A DNA stretch of 25,365 nt from Neomoorella mulderi (lineage in GTDB: Bacteria; Bacillota; DSM-521; Neomoorellales; Neomoorellaceae). A program made the position numbers and the translations under genes. The notes under the pieces were generated by a model. That model made no database searches. It was not told the origin of the DNA and saw nothing but the letters and a program-made list of their open reading frames with translations. This document shows, one piece after another, positions 14,935-24,500 of this stretch; the first letter of the stretch is position 1, and each line of letters begins with the position of its first letter. The DNA lies in contig DRZV01000097.1 in assembly GCA_011375465.1 (NCBI GenBank), positions 1-25,365 on the forward strand. The letters are read 5' to 3'.

Positions 14935-16689
14935 ATGCCCTGGGATCCCACCAAAATGGCGGACTGGGAGATAGCGGCCGAAGCGGAAAAGAATATGCCT
15001 AAGCCTTATGAGGTTGCCGAGAGGCTGGGCCTGGAGCCCGAGGAGGTTATACCTTACGGGCGGGTCTCCCGTCTGGACTTCATGAAGATTTTGAACCGGC
15101 TGAAGGATAAACCGGACGGCAAGTACATCGAGATAACGGCCATCACTCCCACACCTCTAGGAGAAGGAAAGACCACCACCACAATAGGACTTATAGAGGC
15201 CCTCAACAAGAGGGGTAAATTCACTGGCGGTTGCATCCGGCAGCCTTCTGGGGCTCCCACCTTTAACATAAAGGGAACCGCGGCCGGCGGTGGCAATGCC
15301 TTGCTTATCCCCATGGCTGAATTCTCCCTGGGTCTGACAGGGGATATCAATAACATAACCAATGCCCACAATCTCATGATGGTGGCCCTCAACGCCCGGA
15401 TGCAGCACGAGGCCAACTACACCGACGAGGTACTGGCCCAGAAAAACTTAAGGCGCCTCAACATCCACCCCAAGAAGATCGAGCAGCGCTGGTGCATGGA
15501 CCTGGGGGCCCAGTGCTTGCGCAACATTGTTATCGGCTTGGGCGGAGAGATGGACGGCTTCCTCATGCAGTCCGGGTTCATGGTCAGCGTGGCCTCGGAA
15601 ATTATGGCTATTCTGGCCATGGTGAACGATCTCAAGGACCTGAGGGAAAGCTTAGGACGCATTATCGTGGCTTACGACCGGGAAGGAAACCCCATCACCA
15701 CCTCCGATCTGGAAGTGGCAGGGGCCATGGCAGCCATAATGCGGGAATCCATTAACCCCACCCTGTGCTGGACTGTAGAGTACAACCCCATAATGGTTCA
15801 CGCTGGACCCTTTGCCAACATAGCCGTAGGCCAGTCCTCCATCATAGCTGACCGCATAGGGCTCAAGATGTTCGAATATCACTGCACGGAGAGCGGATTC
15901 GGTGCGGACATAGGCTTTGAAAAGTTCTGGAATGTGAAGTGCCGCCACAGCGGCCTGAAGCCCAACGTGTCGGTGATAGTGACCTCTGTCCGGAGCATGA
16001 AGATGCACGGCGGCGGCCCCAAGGTGGTACCCGGCAGGCCTCTGGATCCCGCCTACACCACTGAAAACCTGGAGCTGGTGGAGAAGGGCTGTGAAAACCT
16101 GGTGCACCATATCAACATCGTGAAGAAATCCGGAGTCAAGCCCGTGGTATGCATAAACGCCTTCCCCACCGATACCGAAGCGGAACACAAGCTCATCAAG
16201 CGCATCGCCGAGGAAGCAGGAGCCCGGGCTGCGGTATCCAATATGTGGCGTTACGGCGGAGATGGAGGCTTGGAGCTGGCCGACGCGGTCATAGAGGCCA
16301 GCCAGGAGCCGGTGGACTTCAAGTTCCTCTACCCCCTGGAGATGCCCTTCATGGAGAGGGTGGAGCTCATTGCCAGGGAAGTCTACGGCGCAGATGGGGT
16401 GATATGGGAGCCGGCGGCCGAAGCCAAAGCCAAGGTAATGCAGCAAAGGTATCCCGATTTCTACACCATGGTGGCCAAGACCCACCTCAGCTTGAGCGAC
16501 GATCCCAACCTCAAAGGTGTGCCTAAGGGATGGAAGCTGCGGGTACGGGACGTCCTGGTATTCGCCGGAGCCAAATTCCTGGTGCCCGTCTGCGGCGAGA
16601 TCCGTCTGATACCCGGCACCGCATCTGACCCGGCCTTCCGCCGCATAGATATCGATGTGGAAACCGGACAGGTAAAGGGTCTCTTCTAG
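14935..16689 (+). CDS. fhs: Formate-tetrahydrofolate ligase
   Basis: ATP-dependent synthesis of 10-formyl-THF from formate and THF. This is the first folate step of the methyl branch of the Wood-Ljungdahl pathway, and also a supply of formyl groups. ATG 14935 is chosen (AAAGGAGG at 14921-14928), giving 584 residues; in-frame ATGs at 14914 and 14929 precede it but are badly placed relative to the ribosome-binding site. The P-loop-like ATP site is PTPLGEGKTTTTIGL. Substrate-site segments follow (FNIKGTAAGGGNALLIP, LTGDINNITNAHNLMMVAL, HAGPFANIAVGQSSIIAD, SGFGADIGFEKF, KMHGGGP), and the end VETGQVKGLF is family-typical. It is slightly longer than the roughly 557-560 residue clostridial enzyme. 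Followed by a weak terminator and folP, its pathway relative. Confidence 0.96.
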   Translation: MPWDPTKMADWEIAAEAEKNMPKPYEVAERLGLEPEEVIPYGRVSRLDFMKILNRLKDKPDGKYIEITAITPTPLGEGKTTTTIGLIEALNKRGKFTGGCIRQPSGAPTFNIKGTAAGGGNALLIPMAEFSLGLTGDINNITNAHNLMMVALNARMQHEANYTDEVLAQKNLRRLNIHPKKIEQRWCMDLGAQCLRNIVIGLGGEMDGFLMQSGFMVSVASEIMAILAMVNDLKDLRESLGRIIVAYDREGNPITTSDLEVAGAMAAIMRESINPTLCWTVEYNPIMVHAGPFANIAVGQSSIIADRIGLKMFEYHCTESGFGADIGFEKFWNVKCRHSGLKPNVSVIVTSVRSMKMHGGGPKVVPGRPLDPAYTTENLELVEKGCENLVHHINIVKKSGVKPVVCINAFPTDTEAEHKLIKRIAEEAGARAAVSNMWRYGGDGGLELADAVIEASQEPVDFKFLYPLEMPFMERVELIAREVYGADGVIWEPAAEAKAKVMQQRYPDFYTMVAKTHLSLSDDPNLKGVPKGWKLRVRDVLVFAGAKFLVPVCGEIRLIPGTASDPAFRRIDIDVETGQVKGLF

Positions 16690-16700
16690 AGAAGGCTTGC

Positions 16701-16726
16701 AAGCCCCCGGTGCCCCCGGGGCTTTT
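16701..16726 (+). terminator. Terminator-like hairpin between fhs and folP
   Basis: A stem AAGCCCC-GG / CC-GGGGCTT with one bulged C and a TGCCC loop, ending in TTTT (16723-16726), 11 bases after the fhs stop. It is short-tailed, so it may only attenuate transcription into folP, whose start is 23 bases further on. Confidence 0.5.
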
Positions 16727-16748
16727 ACCTTATTGGGGAGGTGCTGTC

Positions 16749-17978
16749 ATGAATCCAAAGGATTTCCAGGTGAGGGTGCTGCAGATAGAGGGGTGGGAAG
16801 AGGCCCGCAGTTGCCTGAAACATCTGGAATGCACCCCGGAGGGCAGAGAAATAATGGCCCCGAAGGCCCTTTTCCGGGTTATCAAGATAGACAACGTTCC
16901 TGGCAAAGCAGCCAATATCTTAAAACAGGAGATGTTGTCCCGGGGGGGAGAGGCTGCCACCCCTAGGACAGCCCTGGTGGATCCCGAAGGGGAAGCGAGC
17001 GTGGTGCTGATGGGCACTTTAAAGCAATATCGAGAACTGTGTACAAAATTGAAAAGACAGCCCTTTGGCCTCTCCTCCCTGGCGGAAGAGATCCAGAGGG
17101 TATTGGAAAACTGGGAGAGGGTTAGACCTGACCACCTTTGCTGCCGGGGCCATAAAATCCCCTGGAACCGCACCCTGGTGATGGGCATCTTAAACGTTAC
17201 CCCCGATTCCTTCTCCGATGGAGGCAAATACACCTCCCTGGAGGCAGCTTTGGAACAGGCCCACAGGATGGTGGAAGAAGGGGCGGACATAATAGACATA
17301 GGGGGGGAATCTACCCGGCTTCAGGCCAACCCCGCCGCCTATGGCGGTCAGGGCTGGCAACCCCTTCCGGTGGAGGAGGAGCTGGACCGTATAATGCCTG
17401 TACTGGAAAGACTGCTCAAGGAGGTCCCCGTCCCCATTTCCGTTGACACCTACAAGGCTAAGACTGCCGAAGCTGTTTTAAAAGCCGGAGCCCACATGAT
17501 AAACGACGTGTGGGGACTGCAGTATGATCCGGAAATGGCGGAAGTGGTGGCCCGATACGGGGCTCCGGTGGTGGTGATGCACAACCAGATAGGTTATGAT
17601 TATAAGGACCTAATGGGAGACATATATGCCTATCTAAAAAGGAGTGTAAGGATAGCAGAGGAGGCCGGCATTCCTTCCCACCAGATAATTATAGATCCCG
17701 GAATAGGTTTCGGTAAGACCAGGGAACAGAGCCTGGCGGTCCTGAGGCGCCTGAGCGAACTCCGCTCTTTAGGCAAACCCATCCTCCTGGGTACCTCCCG
17801 CAAATCCTTCATCGGTAAAACCTTAGACCTTCCAGTGGATCAGAGGCTGGAGGGTACTGCGGCCACCGTAGCCTGGGGTATCGCCCAAGGTGCAGCCATG
17901 ATCAGGGTCCACGACGTGAAGGAGATGGTCCGGGTAGCCCGCATGATGGATGCCATCTTATCTATTTCCTGCCAATAA
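16749..17978 (+). CDS. folP: Dihydropteroate synthase with an N-terminal extension
   Basis: Condenses 6-hydroxymethyl-dihydropterin pyrophosphate with p-aminobenzoate. ATG 16749 is used (GGGGAGG at 16735-16741), giving 409 residues. The TIM-barrel synthase occupies about 141-409: NVTPDSFSDGG (149-159), DIGGESTR (183-190), SVDTYKAKTAEAV, IDPGIGFGKT (315-324), GTSRKSFIG (348-356) and RVHDV (386-390). The first ~135 residues form a separate domain seen on some clostridial DHPS proteins; its function is unknown. The pABA-side loop normally reading STRPGA is STRLQANPAAYGGQGWQP, which lacks the Pro and is about 10 residues longer. The remaining catalytic residues look intact. It follows fhs by 59 bases, so the two form a folate pair. 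Confidence 0.94.
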   Translation: MNPKDFQVRVLQIEGWEEARSCLKHLECTPEGREIMAPKALFRVIKIDNVPGKAANILKQEMLSRGGEAATPRTALVDPEGEASVVLMGTLKQYRELCTKLKRQPFGLSSLAEEIQRVLENWERVRPDHLCCRGHKIPWNRTLVMGILNVTPDSFSDGGKYTSLEAALEQAHRMVEEGADIIDIGGESTRLQANPAAYGGQGWQPLPVEEELDRIMPVLERLLKEVPVPISVDTYKAKTAEAVLKAGAHMINDVWGLQYDPEMAEVVARYGAPVVVMHNQIGYDYKDLMGDIYAYLKRSVRIAEEAGIPSHQIIIDPGIGFGKTREQSLAVLRRLSELRSLGKPILLGTSRKSFIGKTLDLPVDQRLEGTAATVAWGIAQGAAMIRVHDVKEMVRVARMMDAILSISCQ

Positions 17979-17989
17979 GGTCTTTTCCC

Positions 17990-18018
17990 TTGACAAGGGT
18001 TTCCTGCTATGATAGTAT
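17990..18018 (+). promoter_or_regulatory. Strong sigma-A promoter for rpoBC
   Basis: Consensus TTGACA (17990-17995), a 17-base spacer and TAGTAT (18013-18018), 11 bases after the folP stop. It would give a 5' leader of about 120 bases before rpoB. Confidence 0.75.
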
Positions 18019-18033
18019 ATCGAATTGCTGCAC

Positions 18034-18129
18034 TGTACGGAGGGTTAAATTTATCTTTGTACGGAAATAATTAGTTTTAAGGAAAACCGGAATTCAAAAG
18101 CGAGGTTAGTCCGCCTTGCTTTTGAATTC
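18034..18129 (+). promoter_or_regulatory. rpoB leader: direct repeat plus long hairpin before the ribosome-binding site
   Basis: TGTACGGA occurs twice (18034-18041 and 18058-18065). A stem-loop at 18090-18129 then has 12 perfect pairs (GAATTCAAAAGC / GCTTTTGAATTC), a G-T pair and three more pairs around the loop TTAGTCCG. It ends four bases before the GGGGGG ribosome-binding site (18133-18138). A T-run does not follow, so a translational or RNA-stability role is more likely than termination. Confidence 0.55.
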
Positions 18130-18145
18130 TTTGGGGGGATTTGTT

Positions 18146-21100
18146 TTGGAATCCATAAGATTTGGCAAAAGGGTAAGGTGGAATTTCGGTAAAATTAAAG
18201 AAATTATCGCGCCGCCTCACCTGGTGGAGGTGCAGCTGAACTCCTACCGCTGGTTTGTGGAAGAGGGGCTGCGGGAGGTTTTAAGGGATATATCCCCCAT
18301 CCAGGATTTTACCGGCAACCTTATACTGGAATTCCTGGATTATTATCTGGGAGAGCCTAAAGCCACCCAGGAAGAATGTAAAGAGAGGGATATGACCTAC
18401 GCCGCCCCTTTAAAGGTAAAGGTCCGCCTCATCAACAGGGAGACAGGGGAGGTCAAAGAACAGGAGGTGTTCATGGGGGATTTTCCCCTCATGACCGAAA
18501 AGGGCACCTTTATAATCAACGGGACCGAGAGGGTTATAGTGAATCAGCTGGTCCGCTCCCCCGGAGCCTATTACAGTGAAACCGTGGACGCCAACGGCAA
18601 CAAGATTTACGGGGCCACCATCATACCTAACCGGGGAGCCTGGTTGGAGTTTGAAACCGACCACACCGAGAGCATTTATGTCCGTATAGACCGAACCCGC
18701 AAGCTACCAGTTACGGTACTTCTGAGGGCTCTGGGATACGCCAGCACCCCCCAGATCCTGGAGCTTTTCGATAATGATGTCCGCATCCAGAACACCCTGG
18801 ATAAGGACAGCACCCAGTCCGAAGAAGAAGCCCTGATGGAAATCTATAAGAGACTTAGGCCGGGAGAGCCTCCCACGGTGGAAAGCGCCAGGGCTCTGCT
18901 GGAATCCCTCTTTTTCGACCCCAAGCGTTATGATTTGGGGGACGTGGGCCGTTATAAATTGCATAAAAAATGGCAGCACGGTGTCTTGACCAGGGAGGTA
19001 AACGGCCGTCAAGAATATATACGCTGTTTAACCAGGGAAGATATCGTCCACGCCATAAAATATCTATTACAATTGATGGATGGTAAGGTAAAACCGGATG
19101 ATATAGATCATCTGGGCAATCGGCGCCTGCGCTCGGTGGGGGAGCTGTTGCAGAATCAGTTTCGCTTGGGTTTGGCCCGGATGGAGCGGGTGGTAAGGGA
19201 AAGGATGACCATTCAAGATGTGGAGACGGTTACCCCCCAGCTTCTGATAAACATCCGCCCGATGGTGGCCGCCATCAAAGAATTCTTCGGTTCCAGCCAA
19301 TTATCCCAATTTATGGATCAGACCAATCCCCTGGCGGAGCTCACCCACAAGAGGCGCCTGTCGGCCTTGGGTCCAGGCGGTTTGATAAGGGAAAGGGCCG
19401 GTTTCGAGGTCAGGGACGTGCACCCTTCCCACTACGGGAAGATATGCCCCATAGAGACCCCGGAAGGCCCCAACATCGGGCTGATAGGGTCCTTGAGCAC
19501 CTTTGCCCGGGTCAACCAGTTTGGGTTTATAGAAACCCCTTACAGGTGGGTGGATAAGGAAAAGGGGATAGTCACCCAGGAGATCCACTATTTGACTGCG
19601 GACGAGGAAGACAAATATATAATCGCTCAGGCCAACACCCCCATCGACGAGGAGGGGCGCTTCCTGGTGGAAAGGGTAAGCGCCCGTTATGGGGGTGAGA
19701 TCCTGCTGGTTTCCGCTGACAGGGTGGATTACGTGGAGGTTTCTCCCAAACAGGTGGTCAGCGTGGCCACTTCCCTCATACCTTTTCTGGAACACGACGA
19801 CGCCAACCGGGCCCTTATGGGGACCAACATGCAACGCCAAGCCGTACCCCTGCTGTGCACAGAAGCTCCCCTGGTGGGCACAGGCATGGAGTGGAGGGCG
19901 GCTCTGGATTCCGGAGCCATTGTCCTGGCCCGCCACAGCGGGGTGGTGGAGAGGGTTACCGCCCGGGAAATAGTGATCCGGACCGACGAGGGAACCAGGG
20001 AAGTCTACCATTTACAGAAGTTCTCCCGTTCCAACCAAGGGACCTGCATAAATCAGAAACCCATAGTGAGAAAGGGAGAAAGGGTGGAGGCGGGTCAGCC
20101 CATCGCCGACGGGCCCTGCACCGATCACGGCGAGCTGGCCCTGGGCCGCAACGTGCTGGTGGCTTTCATGCCCTGGGAAGGCTACAACTATGAAGACGCC
20201 ATCCTCATCAGCGAGAGGCTGGTGCGGGAGGACGTATACACCTCCATCCACATTGAAGAATACGAATGCGAAGCCCGGGATACCAAGCTGGGGCCGGAGG
20301 AGATAACCAGGGATATCCCCAACGTGGGGGAGGATATGCTGAAGGACCTGGACGATAGGGGCATCATCCGCATCGGAGCTGAGGTGCGACCGGGGGATAT
20401 CCTGGTGGGCAAAGTCACCCCCAAGGGGGAGACGGAGCTGACCCCCGAGGAAAGGCTTCTGCGGGCCATTTTCGGAGAGAAGGCCCGGGAAGTGAGGGAT
20501 ACCTCTTTGAGGGTTCCCCACGGCGAGTCTGGCATAGTGGTGGACGTCAAGGTGTTCTCCCGGGATAACGGGGACGAGTTGCCCCCGGGGGTAAATCAGC
20601 TGGTGAGGGTGTACGTGGCCCAGAAGAGGAAGATTTCCGTGGGGGACAAGATGGCGGGTAGGCACGGCAACAAAGGGGTTATCTCTAAAATCCTGCCGGT
20701 GGAAGATATGCCCTTCCTGCCCGACGGCACCCCGGTGGACATCATCCTCAATCCCTTGGGCGTCCCTTCCCGGATGAACCTCGGCCAGATCATGGAAACC
20801 CACTTGGGGTGGGCGGCCAAGGCTCTGGGTATACATGTGGCCTGTCCTGTGTTCGACGGGGCCACCGAGGCGGAAATCAAGGCCAAATTGAGGGAAGCGG
20901 GGTTGCCCGAAGACGGAAAGACCATCCTCTACGATGGCCGCACCGGGGAGCCCTTTGAGGGAAGGGTTACTGTGGGCTACATGTATATGCTAAAGCTCAT
21001 CCACCTGGTGGACGACAAGATCCACGCCCGCTCCACCGGCCCCTACTCTCTGGTAACCCAGCAACCCCTGGGAGGGAAAGCCCAGTTCGGGGGCCAGCGT

Positions 21101-21538
21101 TTCGGCGAGATGGAGGTCTGGGCCCTGGAGGCCTATGGGGCTGCCTACACCCTCCAGGAGATGCTCACGGTGAAGTCGGACGACGTGGTGGGAAGGATCA
21201 AAACCTACGAGGCCATTGTAAAAGGCGAAAACGTCCCCGAACCTGGGGTGCCGGAACCCTTTAAAGTTTTGATAAAGGAGCTGCAGAGCTTGGCCCTGGA
21301 CGTCAAAGTCCTTTCCGGAGAAGATGAAGAGGTAGAGATAAAGGAGAACGAAGAGGAAGAGGATATGGCGGATCTGGCCCGGAGTTTGGATTTGGACATC
21401 CAAGGGCAGCCTGAACCGGCCCTGGGGGAAGAAGAGGAAGAGGGGCTGGAGCCCGGGGATCTGGAGTTGGAAATAGAAGGGGAGGACTTTCCCTTTAAGC
21501 GCAGGGCCACGCCGGGAGGAAACTACGAGGGAAAATAA
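18146..21538 (+). CDS. rpoB: RNA polymerase beta subunit
   Basis: Catalytic-core subunit of RNA polymerase, 1130 residues. TTG 18146 is chosen because GGGGGGAT (18133-18140) sits at proper distance and MESIRFGKRVRWNFGKIKEII is a plausible family start; the frame is open 30 bases further up without a good site. The rifampicin region is GSSQLSQFMDQTNPLAELTHKRRLSALG starting at residue 382. Asp391, His401 and Ser406 correspond to E. coli Asp516, His526 and Ser531, all wild-type, so a rifampicin-sensitive enzyme is expected. Other conserved parts are YEDAILISERL, KMAGRHGNKGVISKI and the C-terminal GGKAQFGGQRFGEMEVWALEAYGA. The last ~70 residues are a very acidic tail. No frameshift. rplL does not precede it; folP does. 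Confidence 0.97.
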   Translation: MESIRFGKRVRWNFGKIKEIIAPPHLVEVQLNSYRWFVEEGLREVLRDISPIQDFTGNLILEFLDYYLGEPKATQEECKERDMTYAAPLKVKVRLINRETGEVKEQEVFMGDFPLMTEKGTFIINGTERVIVNQLVRSPGAYYSETVDANGNKIYGATIIPNRGAWLEFETDHTESIYVRIDRTRKLPVTVLLRALGYASTPQILELFDNDVRIQNTLDKDSTQSEEEALMEIYKRLRPGEPPTVESARALLESLFFDPKRYDLGDVGRYKLHKKWQHGVLTREVNGRQEYIRCLTREDIVHAIKYLLQLMDGKVKPDDIDHLGNRRLRSVGELLQNQFRLGLARMERVVRERMTIQDVETVTPQLLINIRPMVAAIKEFFGSSQLSQFMDQTNPLAELTHKRRLSALGPGGLIRERAGFEVRDVHPSHYGKICPIETPEGPNIGLIGSLSTFARVNQFGFIETPYRWVDKEKGIVTQEIHYLTADEEDKYIIAQANTPIDEEGRFLVERVSARYGGEILLVSADRVDYVEVSPKQVVSVATSLIPFLEHDDANRALMGTNMQRQAVPLLCTEAPLVGTGMEWRAALDSGAIVLARHSGVVERVTAREIVIRTDEGTREVYHLQKFSRSNQGTCINQKPIVRKGERVEAGQPIADGPCTDHGELALGRNVLVAFMPWEGYNYEDAILISERLVREDVYTSIHIEEYECEARDTKLGPEEITRDIPNVGEDMLKDLDDRGIIRIGAEVRPGDILVGKVTPKGETELTPEERLLRAIFGEKAREVRDTSLRVPHGESGIVVDVKVFSRDNGDELPPGVNQLVRVYVAQKRKISVGDKMAGRHGNKGVISKILPVEDMPFLPDGTPVDIILNPLGVPSRMNLGQIMETHLGWAAKALGIHVACPVFDGATEAEIKAKLREAGLPEDGKTILYDGRTGEPFEGRVTVGYMYMLKLIHLVDDKIHARSTGPYSLVTQQPLGGKAQFGGQRFGEMEVWALEAYGAAYTLQEMLTVKSDDVVGRIKTYEAIVKGENVPEPGVPEPFKVLIKELQSLALDVKVLSGEDEEVEIKENEEEEDMADLARSLDLDIQGQPEPALGEEEEEGLEPGDLELEIEGEDFPFKRRATPGGNYEGK

Positions 21539-21559
21539 ATTTTTAAGGGGGCAAGGGGA

Positions 21560-24500
21560 ATGTTGGATTTAAGGAATTTCAGTAAGATCAAAATCAGCCT
21601 GGCTTCACCGGAGCAGATCCGTTCCTGGTCCAGCGGAGAGGTGAAGAAACCGGAGACCATAAATTACCGCACTTTAAAGCCGGAACGGGATGGGCTCTTC
21701 TGCGAGCGCATCTTCGGTCCCACCAAGGATTGGGAATGCCATTGCGGTAAGTATAAGAGGATACGGTATAAAGGTGTGGTGTGCGACCGCTGCGGGGTAG
21801 AGGTGACCCGCTCCAAGGTCAGAAGGGAGCGGATGGGGCACATCGAGCTGGCCGCACCTGTTTCCCATATATGGTATTTTAAAGGCATTCCCAGCCGCAT
21901 GGGCCTCCTGTTGGACATGTCTCCCCGGTCCCTGGAAAAAGTTTTATATTTTGTATCTTATATAGTAATAGATCCCGGCGATACCCCCCTCATGAAGAAG
22001 CAGCTCCTGAGCGAAAGCGAGTATCGGGAGTATAGAGAGAAATACGGAGACAGGTTTAAGGCTGGCATGGGAGCAGAGGCCATAAAGGAGCTCCTCCAGG
22101 AGATAGATCTGGACCAGTTAGCGGCAGAACTGCGCAGGGAACTGAAGGAGAGCACCGGCCAAAGGAAGATAAGGGCCATCCGGAGGCTGGAGGTGGTGGA
22201 GGCCTTCCGGCAGTCGGGTGCCAGGCCTGAATGGATGATCCTGGAAGTACTGCCGGTCATACCTCCTGAACTCCGTCCTATGGTGCAGTTGGACGGCGGC
22301 AGGTTTGCCACTTCTGATCTAAACGACCTCTACCGCCGGGTCATCAACAGGAATAACCGTTTGAAGAAGCTTTTAGACTTGGGAGCCCCTGACATCATCG
22401 TGCGCAATGAGAAGAGGATGCTGCAGGAGGCGGTGGATGCCCTTATTGACAACGGCCGCCGGGGCCGCCCGGTAACCGGTCCCGGTAACCGTCCCTTGAA
22501 ATCTTTGAGCGATATGCTCAAGGGCAAGCAGGGGAGATTTCGCCAGAACCTCTTGGGCAAGAGGGTGGACTATTCTGGACGTTCCGTAATAGTGGTGGGG
22601 CCGGAGCTCAAGATCCACCAGTGCGGCCTGCCCAAGGAGATGGCCCTGGAGCTATTCAAGCCCTTCGTCATGAAACGGTTGGTGGATAAGGGATTGGCCC
22701 ACAACATCAAGAGCGCCAAGAGGATGGTGGATAGGGCCAGAAATGAGGTATGGGATGTCCTGGAGGAGGTCATCAAGGAGCACCCCGTGCTCTTAAACCG
22801 GGCTCCCACCCTCCACCGGCTGGGTATCCAGGCCTTTGAGCCGGTGCTGGTGGAGGGCCGGGCCATTCAGATCCATCCCCTGGTGTGCACCGCCTACAAC
22901 GCGGATTTTGACGGGGACCAGATGGCGGTCCACGTTCCCCTTTCCGCCGAGGCCCAGGCAGAAGCCCGAGTTTTGATGATGGCGGCCCATCATATACTGA
23001 ATCCCAAGGACGGAAAACCCATAGTCACCCCCACCCAGGATATGGTGCTGGGTATTTACTATCTGAGCCTGGTGAGGCCTGGGGCCAAGGGAGAGGGACG
23101 GATTTTCAGCAGCTACGAGGAGGCCTGGATGGCTTATGAAAACAAGCTCATAGATCTCCAAGCCTTGATCAAGGTAAGGATGGAAGACGGACAGATGCTG
23201 GAGACCACTTTGGGCCGCCTGATCCTGCACCGGGAGGTGCCCATACCCAAAGAGCTGGGATACTATAATTGCGAAATAGATAAAAAGAAGCTGAACGAGA
23301 TCATCTACAGGTGTTATAAACTTCTGGGAACAGAGGCCACAGCCCACATGTTGGACGGCCTCAAAAGGGTGGGCTTCCATTACTCCACCCTGGCAGGCAT
23401 CACCATCGGCGCAGACGATGTCACCATACCCCCTGAGAAGCAGGAGATAATAGCCCAGGCGGAAGCCATGGTGGACAGGATAGAACAGCAGTACCGGGGG
23501 GGGCTCATCAGTAAAGATGAGTGCTACCAGAGGGTCATATCCGTATGGAACAAGGCGGTGGAGGACCTCACCAAGATCCTGATGGAGAAGATGGATCGCT
23601 TTAACCCCCTATACATGATGGCCATATCGGGGGCCAGGGGTAATATCCAGCAGATAAGGCAGCTGGCCGGCATGAGGGGGTTGATGGCGGATCCTTCTGG
23701 ACGGATCATCGATCTTCCCATAAAGACCAATTTCAGGGAAGGTTTAACCGTTTTGGAATATTTTATATCCACCCATGGAGCCCGTAAAGGGCTGGCGGAC
23801 ACGGCCTTGAGGACGGCGGACTCGGGTTACCTGACCCGGAGGCTGGTGGACGTGGCCCAAGACGTGATTGTGCGGGAGGAGGACTGCGGCACCAGGATAG
23901 GTATAGAGGCGGAAGACTTTGTGGAGGGCAACTCCATCATAGAGAGGCTGGAGGAACGCATAGTGGGGAGGTATTCCCTGGAAGACATCCATCATCCTGA
24001 GACCGGGGAGCTTCTGGTCCCCGCAGATACCATGATAACCGAGGAGATGGCGAAAGCCTTGGTGGAGGCGGGGATCAAAAAGGTGAAAATCCGCTCGGTC
24101 CTCACCTGCCGCAGCCGTTATGGAGTGTGCCGCAAGTGCTACGGTCAAGATCTGTCCACAGGCAGGCCGGTGGAATTGGGCGAATCGGTGGGCATCATCG
24201 CCGCCCAGTCCATAGGGGAGCCTGGAACCCAGCTCACCATGAGGACCTTCCACACCGGAGGGGTGGCCGGGGAGGATATTACCCATGGCCTTCCCCGGGT
24301 GGAGGAGCTCTTTGAAGCCAGGAGACCCAAAGGGCAAGCGGTTATAGCGGAGAATGCCGGCACCGTAACCGCCATCACCGAGAGCCGGGGCCGCAGGGAA
24401 ATAGAGATAACCTCCCCTTCGGGAGAGAAAAATGTCTATCATGTCCCTTATGGGGCCCGCTTGAGGGTGGCGGAAGGGGATTGGGTGGAGGCTGGGGATG

